Source: Sitta carolinensis (lineage: Eukaryota; Chordata; Aves; Passeriformes; Sittidae). From it: DNA of 64,000 bases. Within the stretch, counting starts at the first letter, position 1; each line of letters begins with the position of its first letter. The stretch spans positions 62,432,863-62,496,862 of the forward strand of contig CM063284.1 of NCBI GenBank assembly GCA_032173965.1, written 5' to 3'. The position numbers and the translations under genes were made by a program. The notes under the pieces were generated by a model that was given only the letters and a program-made list of their open reading frames with translations, had not been told where the DNA came from and did no database searches. Below, piece by piece: positions 40,101-51,040 of this stretch.

Positions 40101-43100
40101 TTTCCCAGCATGGTGACTTTTGAGCATGGAGAGCAGTCAGTGACTGGGGTAGCCTCAACACCTGCGTGTGTTACAGTGGCTTACAGTGACATTAATGCCA
40201 TCCTCTTAGTTTCCATGGCCAGAGCCAGCAAAGTTTGTAACATAGCCAAGGCAAAATAGTTGAGACAACAAACCAAAAAATGACCAAGGTCTTGCTGAAC
40301 AGGTTAGAATCCTGCTACTACAGGTCACACACTGGAGGTTTGATTTCATAGTGTTCACCCCTCAAATTATGTTGGCAAACACCAACACAAGTGGTTTTAA
40401 TTCCCATACCTGCAAGTGTGCTCTAATCAGTTACTTTCAGTTTACTCAGATTTTCCCCACTGAGCAACTATATCATGTATATATCTGTGTTCTGGGAAAC
40501 ATAACACATGTTTTGCTCCTGCTGGACTACTGATGACTTCAGCCAAAAGAGGACTACAAGTATTTTTTCTCTGCCTGAGATTCATAATGTATAATGACTT
40601 TTTTTTTTTTTTCCAATAATTTGCTGTCTAAGCATTTTGGGGCAAGATTTTTCCTCTTATGCAGGTTTTGTCTTTCAGGCCATCACCTTCCTCTATTTAA
40701 TAAAGTAAGATCAATACCCAGTTACCTACTTCACAAAATGCTACTCATGAGTATCTAGTAAGTTAAGGCCTATAAAGTACCTGAATCAAATTATCATGCA
40801 ACATATATGCATTTCTTCTTTTTTTTGTTTGGTTTTTCTTTGTTGTTTTTTTGTTTTGTTTTGTTGGGGTTTTTTTGGTTTTGTTTCTTGTATCTTGCAA
40901 GACTTGTAGGAAAGATTATGATTTAGGCAAATTCTTAAAAATGCCCCAAGAACATATTCCTCTTCTGGATTTGTTGAAAGAGTAGATTGAAACATGACAG
41001 AATCATCCATAAAAATACACTGAAAAGCCTAATAAAGGAATGCACAAACTAGTAACAGAAAATATTCCTTCTTTGGTAATAAACAGAAGAGCTTTCTATG
41101 GTCAGCTTCAAGCCTGAGAAAGAAAATTCTGTTTAGGCTATTAATGGATTTTTCATTTCAACACTTCTGCATGCTGCTCCAAATTTTTTCCCCAAAAATA
41201 TATTGTTCAGAAGGTATTTTGAATGTACTGACCAAGAAAAAGATGTCTTTTTGGTTATGCATTTACTCTGCAAAGGGATCATAACAGTTCCACATTTTAA
41301 CATAAACATCAGTTCAAAGTGAAACTTTGGTGTTACACTGCAAGGTAACGATGTGACAAAGGCACTATACCCATTTCATTATGAAATCTGAAGTTTCTAT
41401 TCAAATCCACTTTCAGATAATTTATGTATCAAAGACAAAAGATGGATCTCAGTCACTCCTGCATACTGCTTTTCAAGTACCTGGACATGTTCCATTACCT
41501 TGCTCCTCTCCGACCTGCTTGCAGCTCTTCGGGTCCCAAAATGCAACCTCATAAGTTTGGACACAAAAGCATAAAAGAAGCCCCGTATAGGATATGACAA
41601 AACTGAACAGGTACCTTAATGAAAAAACATGGAGGAAGGGCTAGGAAGAAAAAAGAAACTGAAAACACTGGCTTATTTTCCTGTCAAATGCCACCAATAC
41701 TGCTGCCAGCCACTGTGTAGCAGTTGGTACAGAATAAGCAAGGGTCTTTGCCTTTAATTCAATTATGGTAAGGTAAAGAACATATATACAGTATTTCCCA
41801 GTCAGTACTAGGCCATGATCTACATTAAATGTGAAAACGCACAAAATTATTTAAGACATCTTGCCAAAACAAGAAAGTCTTTCTTCCTAACATGTAACTT
41901 GAAGACAATTTCCATTTCAAATAAAAAAAGAAAAAAAGAGAAAAAACTCAGGTCTCCTTCTTAAAATCAACAGGAATTATTTACAATGTTAAATCTCTCT
42001 TCCAGATTTGTTCTCAAAACTGTATTTGTTTGAGGTTCAGGTTTTGTTTAGCCTAGGGTTTTTCACAAAGTCCAGGTTTGGGGGCAGGGCACAGAAATAC
42101 TGTATATGGAGAGAATACTTACCTTTTCAGTTGACATTCAGAGTGTCTCATGATTCAGAACAGATGAACAGATTCAGTTTTTATTATAATTATGGGTCAT
42201 GGTTATGTACTTTTTATTCAGTAAGACATAACTTTCATTTATTTCATATACTTTACAAAAGTTACCTGTTCTTCAGCGTGTACAAAGTCTAGTATTACTA
42301 ATTTTGGTGAGACAGTTCACATCAGAACTCTAAATTTAGCCATCTGATCTACCCAGTAACAAATGTGTACTAAGATAAATATACCCCCCAGACAGTACTC
42401 AGTGTTTATGGCAGATCTAGATAATGTTTAATAATATGTTCATCATTGCTGTGATATCTGCACTTCCAAATGTTCAATCACCACAGTGGATCAGTCACTT
42501 TCAATGTGTGGTACTCAAACTCCTCATGTATCTCTCAGAAGGTCTTAAAACTAGATGAAACAAGTGTAATGGCAATTAGCTTGGAGACATTTGCACTTCA
42601 CTTGCTAAAAACATGAGACTTTTCCAATTAAAGTTTTTAGAAACTACATGACAAAAATAGTGATTTCTTAATTTGCTACAGATAAACTTATGATAGGCAT
42701 GGTTTAAAGTGAGAATCAAAATTCCAATGAAATATGCATATTTCCCAATCTCTATTTTAACTAAGGACCAGATACAGTGATAAATGAATGGATACATGAA
42801 GAAATGGATAGAAGATCAGTCCACATAAGAGCCTTATATTTGAAAGAAAATGAAAAATTGCCCCTGTAGCTTCAAAGAGCATACGGTCAGTTCATGGCTC
42901 AGTATAAGGGAAGGAATAACATCACTAACAAGAATTTAATTTTGTCACAACCCAGTGAAAACACCAAGCAAACACAACAATGGACCAGAACATAATTGCC
43001 TCCTCTTGGTCCACAAGCTATTTTTTTATGGGATCCTTCAAATATACCTGAGAAATATATTGTCATCAGCTTTGTCTCAAAATATGTACCAGTGATGCTA

Positions 43101-46100
43101 AATTCTGCTCAGAAACACAGTCTGAAACAAATTTATTCATGGCCCAACACATCCTGGCAGCCTTTCATAAAAAGCAAGAAAGGTTCCTGGTAATTGTTGC
43201 CATGAAGTGGTACCATCAAACAGAGAAGGACCAGAGAACAGGACAAAAGAAATTCACCCTTCACAAAATGGAACCAGCTGCAAATATAATTTCTCTTGCC
43301 AAAAATCCATGTCAGGCCAAACCTGGCCTTACCAACAGCTACAAAACAGACATGAGCATGAGGCTTATGTCACAGTCTGTCTCCATTTACTGTGGCACTT
43401 TGAGGCACTGACAATTTACTTCACATCAATTTCTTCGTTGGTTAAATGAAGATAAGAGCAACTGCATCAATGCAATGCTGTCATTAAAACATTAGTTCCC
43501 TCTTCCTCCTGTCTTCCTTTGGTCACCATCCAGAGGCTGCCACCTCTATTCTACTGACTTCAGAAACATGCAGTCCTTCTTCCTGAATACTTGTATCATC
43601 AAAAGTCAATGGGTACATCTATACTCTATTGGTACCCCAACTCTGCTTTTGTTGTTACTACTCTGCACAGACACACATGCAAGAAACTCTTAAACCATCT
43701 AAATTACTACAGAAGTGCTCTGTATTCAGTGCCAATATTAGCAGATGTAGGAATTCTCTTTCTTAAAGCTTGAAAAGAAAATTAATTCTGAAACATTCCA
43801 AATGTCGAGCTGGGAAAAAAAGAATCCCAAATGTCAACACTTCCAAATGGAAAACAACCTGAGGTGAGCTTTATATAAAGTAAGTGGAGCATTTCAGCAT
43901 AAGGTATAAATATACCTTGGAAGGAAGAGAAGGTAGTGAGTGTTCTGGTGCAGTTGTGAGAAGGTGTCTCATAAAGGAGAGAAAAAGAGGAGAATAAACA
44001 AACCCCTTCTTTAAAATGAGCACAAAGAAACAGAAACAATGTCAAAACCCAGTGTTGGCTAGATGATGGCAAATCCAAATATTCCCTTACTCATAAATTT
44101 TACTAAGTATTATTTCAGTGTATTATTCATACACACTTGTTTCACTTAGCAGGTATCCCATTCTTTTTGTCATTTGCCTCCTCCTTGTCTTTGATCTACT
44201 TGGTCTTCTCTGCCCTCAGACTTTTTTGCTCATGTTTTTTTGTAAAGACCCTTCACATTAGTTTTTCCAGTTTTCCAGTGCTAGCCTCCACAAACAATCT
44301 CCAACTTCACAGTGCTAAGGGTGAAATGTCACTATTCAGTCACCCAAAGGAGGCAGGACAATGAACAGCTGTTCTTCAAAAGATTAAGGAAAGCCGAGGA
44401 GCCTTAGTGCATCCTATTGATGAAGTACCAACAGAGAAACTCCTATTTCTCTAAGAGTTTATTCTTCTCCTCTAGTAAAAGTAGCCAGCAGCAGCCTCTT
44501 TCCAAGGCTGAAGCCTCCCAGGGCACAGGCAGGCAGCTGCCCACGGCACCACACTGCCTACAGCAGCAAAGGAGCCTTTTGAGCCCATGTCTAGCCCTAG
44601 CCTTGCTGTCATACATAGCTACAGCAGAAAATATTGTTCTCCAGTTGCCTTTGGAACACCTCCTACTTGCAGGAGCACAAGAGAAGCTACCTGGGCTTGC
44701 ATGCCTCTCCTAAGGCTGCATAAAGTTTTATCTCATTTGGACTGCATTGTGTGCACCAAAATAACAAACAGGTAGATCATCGTGGTATTTGTTTTGCACG
44801 TTTTGTAACCCAGTTGCCTCACACACTTCTCAGAAGTACAAGACTCAACAAAGAATTTGCTTGGGGAAAAAAATAAAGGGTGAATCATGCTAGTTCTGCA
44901 TAAACCTGTGCCAACAACACCGAATAATGTACTTGAAAGCATCTTCTGTTTTCAGTTTGTTACATGTTGTCTTTCACATCTCAAACCCTATGCCAGTAAG
45001 TTACACACAAGACAGATGGACATAAGCTGCTTCTTGACATAAATAGCAGCAATCCCATTTATTGCTCACCTAGGTCTCACTGGGGCGCTGAAATGCTTAA
45101 GAGGAAGGGAAGAAAAGAGGAAAGACAAAATCAGAAAGAGTTGGTGTGCAGGGAAAAGCCTGAGTTTTTTACTGACCCCTAAGACCATGTTATTGCAGCA
45201 ACACTGTACTGGTTCCCTCCTGTCACCACTGCCACCAGGGCAGTCTTATCCCACCTGCTAAAACCTCACCTCCACAACTGCTTACAAGCTACAAACTCAC
45301 ACCAAGTCTTTCACAGGGCTCTTGGTATTTCCAGTGTTACTGCTAGTCCTGCACTCCTCTCTAGTGCTTCCAAAGGGTAGAGTATGCTGTGCCACACACA
45401 CAGGCAATTCTAGCCAAGGGGATGGCAGATGCACGTGATCACAGAACTCACTGTCTTTCCCTGCTGCTTTCCCAGCTTCAGCCATGTTTTGAACAGGCAG
45501 GAGTCTCCTAGATGCACACTTTCCAGACAGTCTAATGAGCACCAAAGCCTGGGCAACACCCAGTGCACTGCGCAAAGGCAAAGTGGGGAGGGTGGCCTGC
45601 CCAATCCTGGTACAGTCCCACCAGAGCACTCCTGACTCTTACCTGAGTAAGGCACTGCAAGAGCTCTCTAGGCAAGGAAGGAAGGAAAAGAGCAAACATT
45701 TAAGAACCTTTATTAGAAATAAGTGTAATATTCAAAGTATTATTCTGTAAGTGAATCAATCAAGAAGTAATTAATACTAGTTTGCTTTGGACCCAAATGC
45801 ACTAAAGTGCACTAAAATACTGTATTTTTTAACACTATAATGGTGCGGACAGGCACAGTGTATAATTATTTCACATACACATGTGAGCACCATGACCACC
45901 ACAAGGGCAAAAACCTGAGTAGTTGCACATCCAAGGAAGAAAAAATTGCAACAGAAGGTAAACTTAAGGGACTGCTCATAAGGACATCCCCCCAAAATAT
46001 AAAAGGATGAGTGGGAAGACAAGGAACAAGATGAGCATTATCAGGAACAGATAAGACCCCCTCCCCTTTTGGGAAAGGGGCATGTAAAGGTGACAAAGGG

Positions 46101-49100
46101 ACCATAAAATTGAGTAGCTTGAGCAGTACATATATTGCTGAATATCCATATGTAGAACAGTGCACTACAGCATGGCACTCTGCAAAGGTTTTATAGATAC
46201 AGGAAATTAACTGAATAATGTAAAGTTCAGTCCTCTAAAACTTCCACAGATAAAATATCTCGCATCCCTTCCCAACCCTCTTCAGTGATCAGTCTTTCAT
46301 TCAAAACTTATATAAATCTGAACACAATGAAACCAAGTCATTAGGTACACTACAGCCATTTCCAAATTCTTGGGATGCGTAATTGTGTGCTTTATCTCAC
46401 ACTGCAGTGGAATCTTATGCCAAGTGCAACACATGTTGAAAAATACAAGGCTGATGCCTCTTCAGACCTGACTGAGCTACCAAGTAAGATGGCAAGTATG
46501 TTCTGTAAGCCATCTGCTTTTTCTGCTGAGAACAGAGAGAGTAAAAATGTTTACAGTTACTTGAAAAACTTCTGCCCTACTAGCAACATTTCACCAAAAT
46601 GCAAACATACACATTCTAAAGCACAGTTTACTTACTTTGGCTAGAATACAGCTTTTATGAGGTATTTTGTTTATTGCAAGAGTTTCTAAGCTGAAAAAAA
46701 ATAGCTGTACACAATTCTAAATAGTTTGAATGCTTTGGTTTTACAGGCTACAAATAGAAAGGAAATATAACTTCACCCCCACAGATATCTAAATAGTAAC
46801 AATTTCCAATTATTTCCACAGCCACAAAGGTTGTGAAAATCAATCAGCAGCAGCATCACCTGTTACAACAATGCAGCAACAATATTGCAGCATCAATGTT
46901 ACAGTTAAGAAGATTAAAAAAAAGACTTCACAACAAAAAAATAACAAAAGCAATGGTTTCAGCTTATTGGAGCAGAACCTATTATATCCATGTCAAGCCC
47001 TTTTCTATTTCAAGTTTAATACTACTCCTGGATCTATAAAATTACCTTAGTGACAGAAGAATAAGCTATACAAGCTGAGATCATTGCTACCTGAAAAACT
47101 GCAAAACTGATCGGTGCTCAACCCCATAGCTCACAGGGGATATTCTTACTCCAAAATCTTTCCTAAGTGTAGTGTAAAGGTATCTAGATGTCCTGGCATG
47201 GTTGAGAGGAAATTTAGGGCATGACATACCAGCACAGCTGCTGCGGACTGTGCCCTGAGCAATCCCCCATGCAAGTCCCGGCACACCGTGCTTTTTGGAG
47301 GCTTCCCAAAAGTGCAACTCATGTGGCCTCCCAGAAACTGCTCTGGCTTCAAGACAAAAAGCCATGTAGCCAGGTTAAAAGTTTCCAGAGCCCTCTTTGC
47401 TCTAGGATGCAAGATCTACATGTCTGGGCACGCATCAACATAGACACATCCACTGGGAGGATGTTGGGACACAGACAACAGCCAGACAAAAGCTGGACTT
47501 GGAGCATAAACACAACTAAGACATATTATGCCCACTGAAATAAATAGTGCATGTCAAAAGGCTTCTCCCAGCTCCATTCAGCTCACTCATGGCAGGCTCT
47601 TGGTTCAAAATCAGCAAAGTTTGCACAGATGCATCCCCCATGTCACTGTCACAGCACTGGAGCACCGAGCTCACAGAGGACTCTCTTCCTGGTGCTGGCC
47701 AGGGAAGAAGTGGATGGATGTGGTGGCAGCTGTGGCACCAACAGGGGACATGTGGGCACAGCTGCATCCCCAGCCATCCCTGACCTCTCTCTTTGGCTAG
47801 TGTCCTGTTGGAGTGCAGAGTCCAGCTCAGCCTGGCAGAACTCAGCAGCCCACCCTTCACTAAGGGTTGCTCTACCCAGCTAACACTGAGGTTAATGTAA
47901 CATTACTGATGCTAAATCAGAGACACTGAGTTCTTGGATAGGAGTGGGACCACTGTAAAAGAATCAATTTCTCCAATTTTCTTTTTTTTGTATTTAAAGC
48001 AGTATCTTCACACCTACCTTTTAGGTATGTGTTTTTGAAACTTTTGTTACAAACAAAAATACAGAAATGTTTCATGCAAGTCAGTTTGGAAAACAAACTT
48101 CAAGAAGTTCAGGTTGAAATGCATATTAATTGGTCTTATCCTAGTTTCTTGAGATACACAGCTAGATTCTCATCCAGTTTAAGCTACCCTGAATTCAGCA
48201 TAAGTGAAGATATTCTCAGCCTAGCTGGCTTCACAAATATGGAATTTCTTCATGAATTCAAACAATCAAGGGTAAAACTTAATCATACTTGCTTGATGCT
48301 TATTCACGATTTATTTATAAAAAATAAAACCAAGTACAGTTATTCTAGAGTTAAAAAAAAGAAACAACCAAACCAACCCTCCCCCTCCAAAAAAAAACAA
48401 AACAAAAAAAGCAAGCAAACAAAAAACAAACAACAAAAAAACCACCACATCAACATCCTCCAGTGACTGCTGACCTGTTTTCAGGTCACATTAGTTACCA
48501 TTAGTGAGGCACGTCAAAGTCACTATCACCAGAGAAACTAGGTCCATTTTTCCCATGCTGACAAAGAGACCAAAAGAGTACTACTATCTGTAGGGCTTTT
48601 ATCAGCTTATTCAACCTCTCCTTCTATCATTTCCACCAGCTTTATTTGATCTGAATTTGCAGGCCAGAAAGTCCTTACTGACTACTATAGGCAATGCATG
48701 ACCTGGGAAACATCTCTGCAGCACAGAGGCAAAGGTTCAACAGGCCATTTTTGTTTAGGTTTTCTGATTGCCCTTAGAAGTTTTACAGAAGACTTTAAAG
48801 GTCTCTGAGAACTCAGAAAAGAAGAGCAGAGAAAACAAAAGCTAACAGCTATCCCATGATGTTTCAAGGTTTTGCTTCAGAAAAAAGTAAATACTGAGAT
48901 TGCATGCAGACTGTGTATGTTCTCCAACACTCTTGAAATGCATCTTTTCCATTTTTGTTACTGTGTTTTACTGGCACTTGCTACGGGAGCATACGTTAGC
49001 TACAAATTATCAAAAGCAAAATGACAGGAGAAATCTTTTAAATAAGGCAAGACAGGCTAACACCAAACGCTCTTTAGAAAAGCATCCGGTGTCAGCATGC

Positions 49101-49348
49101 TTCTTGTACAAGACAAGCAATCCCATCTCACAGTTCTGTCCATTACCCCACTTCTGTAACATAAAGGCACTGACAGATCTTACCGCTGTGCAAAAGATGC
49201 AGCTGCATTCCTGAAGAATAGTCATCTTATCCAGAGAATATTCACAGAGACATAGCTTGCAAGTGAGGAGAGGCTCCAGAGCTAACTCTACAGCTTCTGA
49301 CTCATCAGCTGTCATGGTGTGAAGACAAGCTTTTCCAGCAGAGCCCAT
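20171..49348 (-). CDS. RNF144B: RNF144B, RBR-type E3 ubiquitin-protein ligase (spliced, complete, 7 coding exons)
   Basis: The CDS is the join, in transcript order, of 49348-49184, 36201-36097, 28414-28354, 23758-23554, 22477-22333, 20603-20514 and 20311-20171. It totals 912 bp, or 303 residues plus TAA, the length I recall for mammalian RNF144B. RING1 spans about residues 30-80 (C30, C33, C48, C50, C53, C56, C75, C80). The IBR spans 121-166 with exact C6HC spacing (C121, C126, C145, C148, C153, C156, H161, C166). RING2 spans 193-222, with GCAQMMC carrying the presumed catalytic C206. A C-terminal membrane anchor begins near residue 258. RBR ligases take ubiquitin from an E2 onto this cysteine before passing it to substrate; family work places the protein on membranes and links it to p53 and apoptosis. 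[11 protein letters not shown] and CLQNLDND fit RNF144B rather than its paralogue RNF144A. No frameshift or missing ligand is seen. Confidence 0.97.
20312..20513 (-). other. RNF144B: RNF144B intron between last two coding exons (202 bp)
   Basis: The intron has donor GTATAT and acceptor CTTTCAG. It is very short compared with the other introns. It contains an A/T-rich stretch including a 12-14 base A run near 20400. Confidence 0.9.
20514..20603 (-). CDS. RNF144B: RNF144B sixth coding exon (residues 228-257)
   Basis: This 90-bp exon encodes 30 residues, [13 protein letters not shown] through SVMWNRTQ, in phase 0 at both ends. The acceptor is TTTTCAG|AATG and the donor ACACAG|GTATAT. It completes RING2 (H234 and C240 are the likely last ligands). 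[10 protein letters not shown] immediately precedes the membrane anchor and is nearly invariant in RNF144 proteins. Confidence 0.96.
20604..22332 (-). other. RNF144B: RNF144B intron between fifth and sixth coding exons (1729 bp)
   Basis: The intron runs from GTAAGT to TTTTCAG. It holds an 18-bp imperfect tandem duplication at 21343-21378 and no recognisable mobile element. Confidence 0.9.
21343..21378 (+). repeat. 18-bp tandem duplication, two copies
   Basis: GTGACACTCTTCTTAACA is followed directly by GTGACACACTTCTTAACA, with one mismatch. It lies in an RNF144B intron. Confidence 0.9.
22333..22477 (-). CDS. RNF144B: RNF144B fifth coding exon (residues 179-227, RING2 with catalytic cysteine)
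   Basis: This 145-bp exon completes G179 and encodes [20 protein letters not shown] through CWYCLQNLD. The acceptor is TTTCTAG|ATTCC and the donor GAT|GTAAGT. It contains the RING2 (Rcat) cysteines C193, C196, C206, C211, C214, C219 and C222. C206, in the GCAQMMC motif, aligns with the active-site cysteine of RBR ligases. The residues IERNEG fit RNF144B; RNF144A has IERDEG here. Confidence 0.97.
22478..23553 (-). other. RNF144B: RNF144B intron between IBR and RING2 exons (1076 bp)
   Basis: The intron runs from GTAAGA to TTTCTAG. Nothing else is recognised inside it. Confidence 0.9.
23554..23758 (-). CDS. RNF144B: RNF144B fourth coding exon (residues 111-179, IBR domain)
   Basis: This 205-bp exon completes E111 and encodes [11 protein letters not shown] through PTEQ, ending with GG of a split glycine codon. 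The acceptor is GTTTCAG|AAGTCC and the donor GGG|GTAAGA. It holds the complete IBR, with ligands C121, C126, C145, C148, C153, C156, H161 and C166 at canonical spacing. The stretch after C166 is variable in the family and forms the linker into RING2. Confidence 0.96.
23759..28353 (-). other. RNF144B: RNF144B intron before the IBR exon (4595 bp)
   Basis: The intron runs from GTGTGA to TTTCAG. It contains a purine-rich stretch at about 26750-26900 and a T-rich tract at 27219-27246. No element or gene is recognised. Confidence 0.9.
27219..27246 (+). repeat. Poly(T)-rich tract
   Basis: T runs are broken by a CC pair and one A, in an intron. Confidence 0.85.
28354..28414 (-). CDS. RNF144B: RNF144B third coding exon (residues 91-110, RING1-IBR linker)
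   Basis: This 61-bp exon encodes [20 protein letters not shown] plus the first base of a GAA codon (E111). The acceptor is CATTTCAG|ATTG and the donor CGAG|GTGTGA. It begins in phase 0 and ends in phase 1, which fits the following exon, which starts AA. The segment links RING1 to the IBR domain and is strongly conserved in RNF144 proteins. Confidence 0.95.
30889..30900 (+). promoter_or_regulatory. CTCF-like core motif in an RNF144B intron
   Basis: CCAGCAGATGGC fits the 12-base CTCF core CCASYAGRKGGC exactly, but the next bases (AAAG) are poor. It lies in the 7.7-kb intron. It is weaker evidence than the site near 1.9 kb. Confidence 0.3.
31011..31028 (+). repeat. Poly(T) run, 18 bases
   Basis: This is an uninterrupted T run in an RNF144B intron. 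Confidence 0.9.
35351..35453 (+). repeat. T/G-rich low-complexity block
   Basis: Long T runs are interrupted by single G residues over about 100 bp, in the intron downstream of the second coding exon. Confidence 0.9.
36097..36201 (-). CDS. RNF144B: RNF144B second coding exon (residues 56-90, end of RING1)
   Basis: This 105-bp exon encodes [17 protein letters not shown] then [18 protein letters not shown]. The acceptor TTTCTAG is preceded by a long pyrimidine tract that includes a run of 15 T on the minus strand. The donor is GAG|GTATCT, phase 0 at both ends. It supplies C56, C75 and C80 of RING1. The exon is too short to be an obvious ORF and was found by its similarity to the RNF144 family. 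Confidence 0.95.
37069..37109 (+). repeat. Poly(A) run, 41 bases
   Basis: This is an uninterrupted A run in the largest internal intron. No AATAAA lies just upstream and no SINE or CR1 body is recognised next to it, so its origin is unclear. Confidence 0.95.
38461..38523 (+). repeat. Imperfect direct duplication, about 23 bp, offset 40 bp
   Basis: CCTTGTCC followed by ATTCATTAAGCAC occurs at 38461-38484 and again at 38501-38523. Between the copies lies TTAATGAAT, the inverse of ATTCATTAA, so the block also contains inverted arms. Confidence 0.85.
40813..40890 (+). repeat. T/G-rich low-complexity block
   Basis: T runs are interrupted by G or GG, including a short TTTTG repeat, over about 80 bp. 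Confidence 0.85.
48352..48447 (+). repeat. A-rich (AAAC-type) low-complexity block
   Basis: A runs are interrupted by C, with a short C-rich centre. The block lies about 0.7 kb downstream, on the transcript, of the first coding exon. Confidence 0.85.
49184..49348 (-). CDS. RNF144B: RNF144B first coding exon (residues 1-55, start of RING1)
   Basis: It encodes [10 protein letters not shown] through CIFCTA, starting at the ATG at 49348-49346. The exon opens upstream at 49373 after a TTTTCAG acceptor, leaving 25 bases of 5' UTR in this exon. The donor GCG|GTAAGA leaves phase 0. It carries the first six RING1 cysteines up to C53, with C56 opening the next exon. The MGSAG start and a second methionine at residue 12 match the vertebrate protein as I remember it. 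The leader has in-frame TAA just upstream, so the reading frame cannot extend further 5' in this exon. Residues 13-28 are the least conserved part. Confidence 0.95.
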
Positions 49349-49356
49349 TCAGTCAT
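49312..49356 (-). promoter_or_regulatory. Overlapping upstream ORF, 14 codons, ending on Met12 of RNF144B
   Basis: An ATG eight bases before the annotated start opens a different frame ([14 protein letters not shown]). It ends at TGA at 49314-49312. That stop overlaps the in-frame ATG for Met12 as ATGA. The upstream ATG and the first main ATG both have T at -3, while Met12 sits in ACACCATGA with A at -3. The layout would allow termination and reinitiation, or leaky scanning, to yield a protein lacking the first 11 residues. Function is inferred. Confidence 0.4.
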
Positions 49357-49373
49357 TAATGGTGCAACTCAGC
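49349..49373 (-). other. RNF144B: RNF144B 5' UTR portion in the first coding exon
   Basis: There are 25 bases between the TTTTCAG acceptor and the ATG. They contain an in-frame TAA and an upstream ATG out of frame with the main start. The acceptor implies a separate non-coding first exon upstream on the minus strand, at higher coordinates. I could not locate that exon. Confidence 0.8.
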
Positions 49374-49683
49374 CTGAAAAGAGAAATCGGCAGCTGAAAC
49401 ATTGCACGAGCCATACAGTCACTTCCACTGCTCTGAGAATTTACATCTCAGATCCATAAAAATACCTGCACGCCCAAATGTACTACTCAACATTTTGGGT
49501 CAGTCTCAACTTCAGGCCATTCAAAATTTACAAAGTGAACACACCTCCTTAAAAGACCTGAACTGGCTGGGTTCTCTGAGAACATTCACCTTGCTGGCAC
49601 AAAGCATCTCAGGCTGCTTAACATCAAAATATAGAATAAATCAAACAAATGCAAAACAAAACTCACACAGATGGGGCATTACG

Positions 49684-49727
49684 CACACACACACACACAT
49701 ATACACATACATATATATATATACATC
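49684..49727 (+). repeat. (CA)n/(TA)n microsatellite
   Basis: A run of CA dinucleotides passes into TATACACATACATA and then TA repeats. It lies about 300 bp upstream of the RNF144B coding start and is probably polymorphic. Confidence 0.95.
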
Positions 49728-51024
49728 ACTCTGCCTTTTCAAATGAGTTTCAGACTCATACATCTCCCACCCAAAATGGGATCCTTCAGTCTTTATTCCA
49801 CCCACATGGTTCCAGTGAGTGTCTCCACTCCCACTATCTATTCCAGTTGGTGGCTTAGAAACTCCCCTAGGCAGTGCAAGACAAGAACAGATCCCCACTT
49901 TCTAGGCAAGCACTTGAAACATTTAGTCTGTAATGTAGGTGGTGGGTACCATGAACTCCACCTTCTCCATGAGTTGTCAGCGAGATAGTGAGCTGGCACT
50001 CTATTGCAAGAGGAATGCTGAAGCATCTAAACACAGGAAAGGGCTTCAGCTTGCATGCGCTACTTCACACAGGGCTGGAGCGTAAAACCAAAAGAGTAAG
50101 AGCATTTCGTGTGCAGTCCTCTTTTTTGCATTGCCTTTATGATGCCAGAAAGTATCCCTTGCGCATCCCACCTCCTGGCATCCAGCTCTTCTATTTATTT
50201 CAAATTTCTATTTAATTCTGAGGCAATTAACTGATGTTTGTGAACCAAGTGCACTAGCACTTCAACAGAGAGATGCTCACCAGAGCCATGTTTTCACTAC
50301 ATGTCACAGCAGTGCTTGAGGATTAAATTTGTCTTCTTTGATGTGCAGCAAATGGAAACGTCATGCCTGCATGTAATGCTTCCTGGCCCAAGCATTCAAA
50401 AACACTGTACCACAATCATAAAAAAATCTCAAGACCCTCATTCTTACACAGTAACACTGAAAAAGGAACTAAAGAGAATATCCCTGTGCTTGAGCTGAAG
50501 CAATGCAAAGCCTATTTGCAGATTTTACTCACCTCAGCAGACAGAGCAGTTCACTACAGAATTTAAGGCACAGGAAAATCTATCCCCACCTCTAAGAAAT
50601 TTGGCCCAACTTCCACAGAATTCCTTCTGGATACACACTTTGTTGATGGCAAAACAACCTTCACACATATTCTACAAGCAGAAACCTGATGGCCAGCTGT
50701 GCACAACTGCTTGCAGCAGCACCAAGAGTGCAGCTCTACTAAATCTGAAGAGCTGCATCACAAATGAAGGCTGCATGAACATGAAACCAATCAAGACCTA
50801 TCAATGAGCCTGTCAGATCCGACACCTCATGAGGCAAACCAGAGACTTGAGCCCTTTGGTCCTCTTCAGCTGGCCTCCCCACAGTCCTGAGCACCCTCTG
50901 AGCAGGGCTGTCAGGTCACATTTAGCAGCATGTCCCTGCTGCCATTCTGTGGCTGCCAGAGTGGCCAACACAGCTGCAGACTGTCAATGCACATGTGATG
51001 TACTGACCTGCGGTGCCTGCTGAA

Positions 51025-51040
51025 TTCCCCCTAGGGGGAA
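51025..51040. repeat. Perfect 16-bp palindrome
   Basis: TTCCCCCTAGGGGGAA reads the same on both strands. It lies in the probable intron 1, about 1.7 kb upstream of the coding start. Confidence 0.9.

Larger units (their letters stand above)
36202..49183 (-). other. RNF144B: RNF144B intron between first and second coding exons (12982 bp)
   Basis: The intron runs from GTAAGA to TTTCTAG. It contains a 41-base A run at 37069-37109, a 40-bp duplication at 38461-38523, a T/G-rich block at 40813-40890 and an A-rich block at 48352-48447. A GC-richer stretch at about 47.2-47.9 kb has open frames on both strands but no recognised domain. Confidence 0.9.

Noticed and set aside
41440..41500. Minus-strand stretch resembling the start of the second coding exon (TTGAAAAGCAGTATGCAG).
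   Set aside because: Only about 18 bases are similar, the frame does not continue with RNF144B residues, and no suitable splice acceptor is present. The true exon, with full similarity, lies at 36097-36201.
47200..47900. GC-richer intron stretch with overlapping open frames on both strands, considered as an exon or CpG island.
   Set aside because: CpG is not abundant, no coding similarity is seen, and open frames on both strands at once indicate stop-poor composition.
48029..48466. 145-codon plus-strand ORF with a Lys/Gln-rich end.
   Set aside because: The end is the translation of an A-rich low-complexity block and there is no family similarity.
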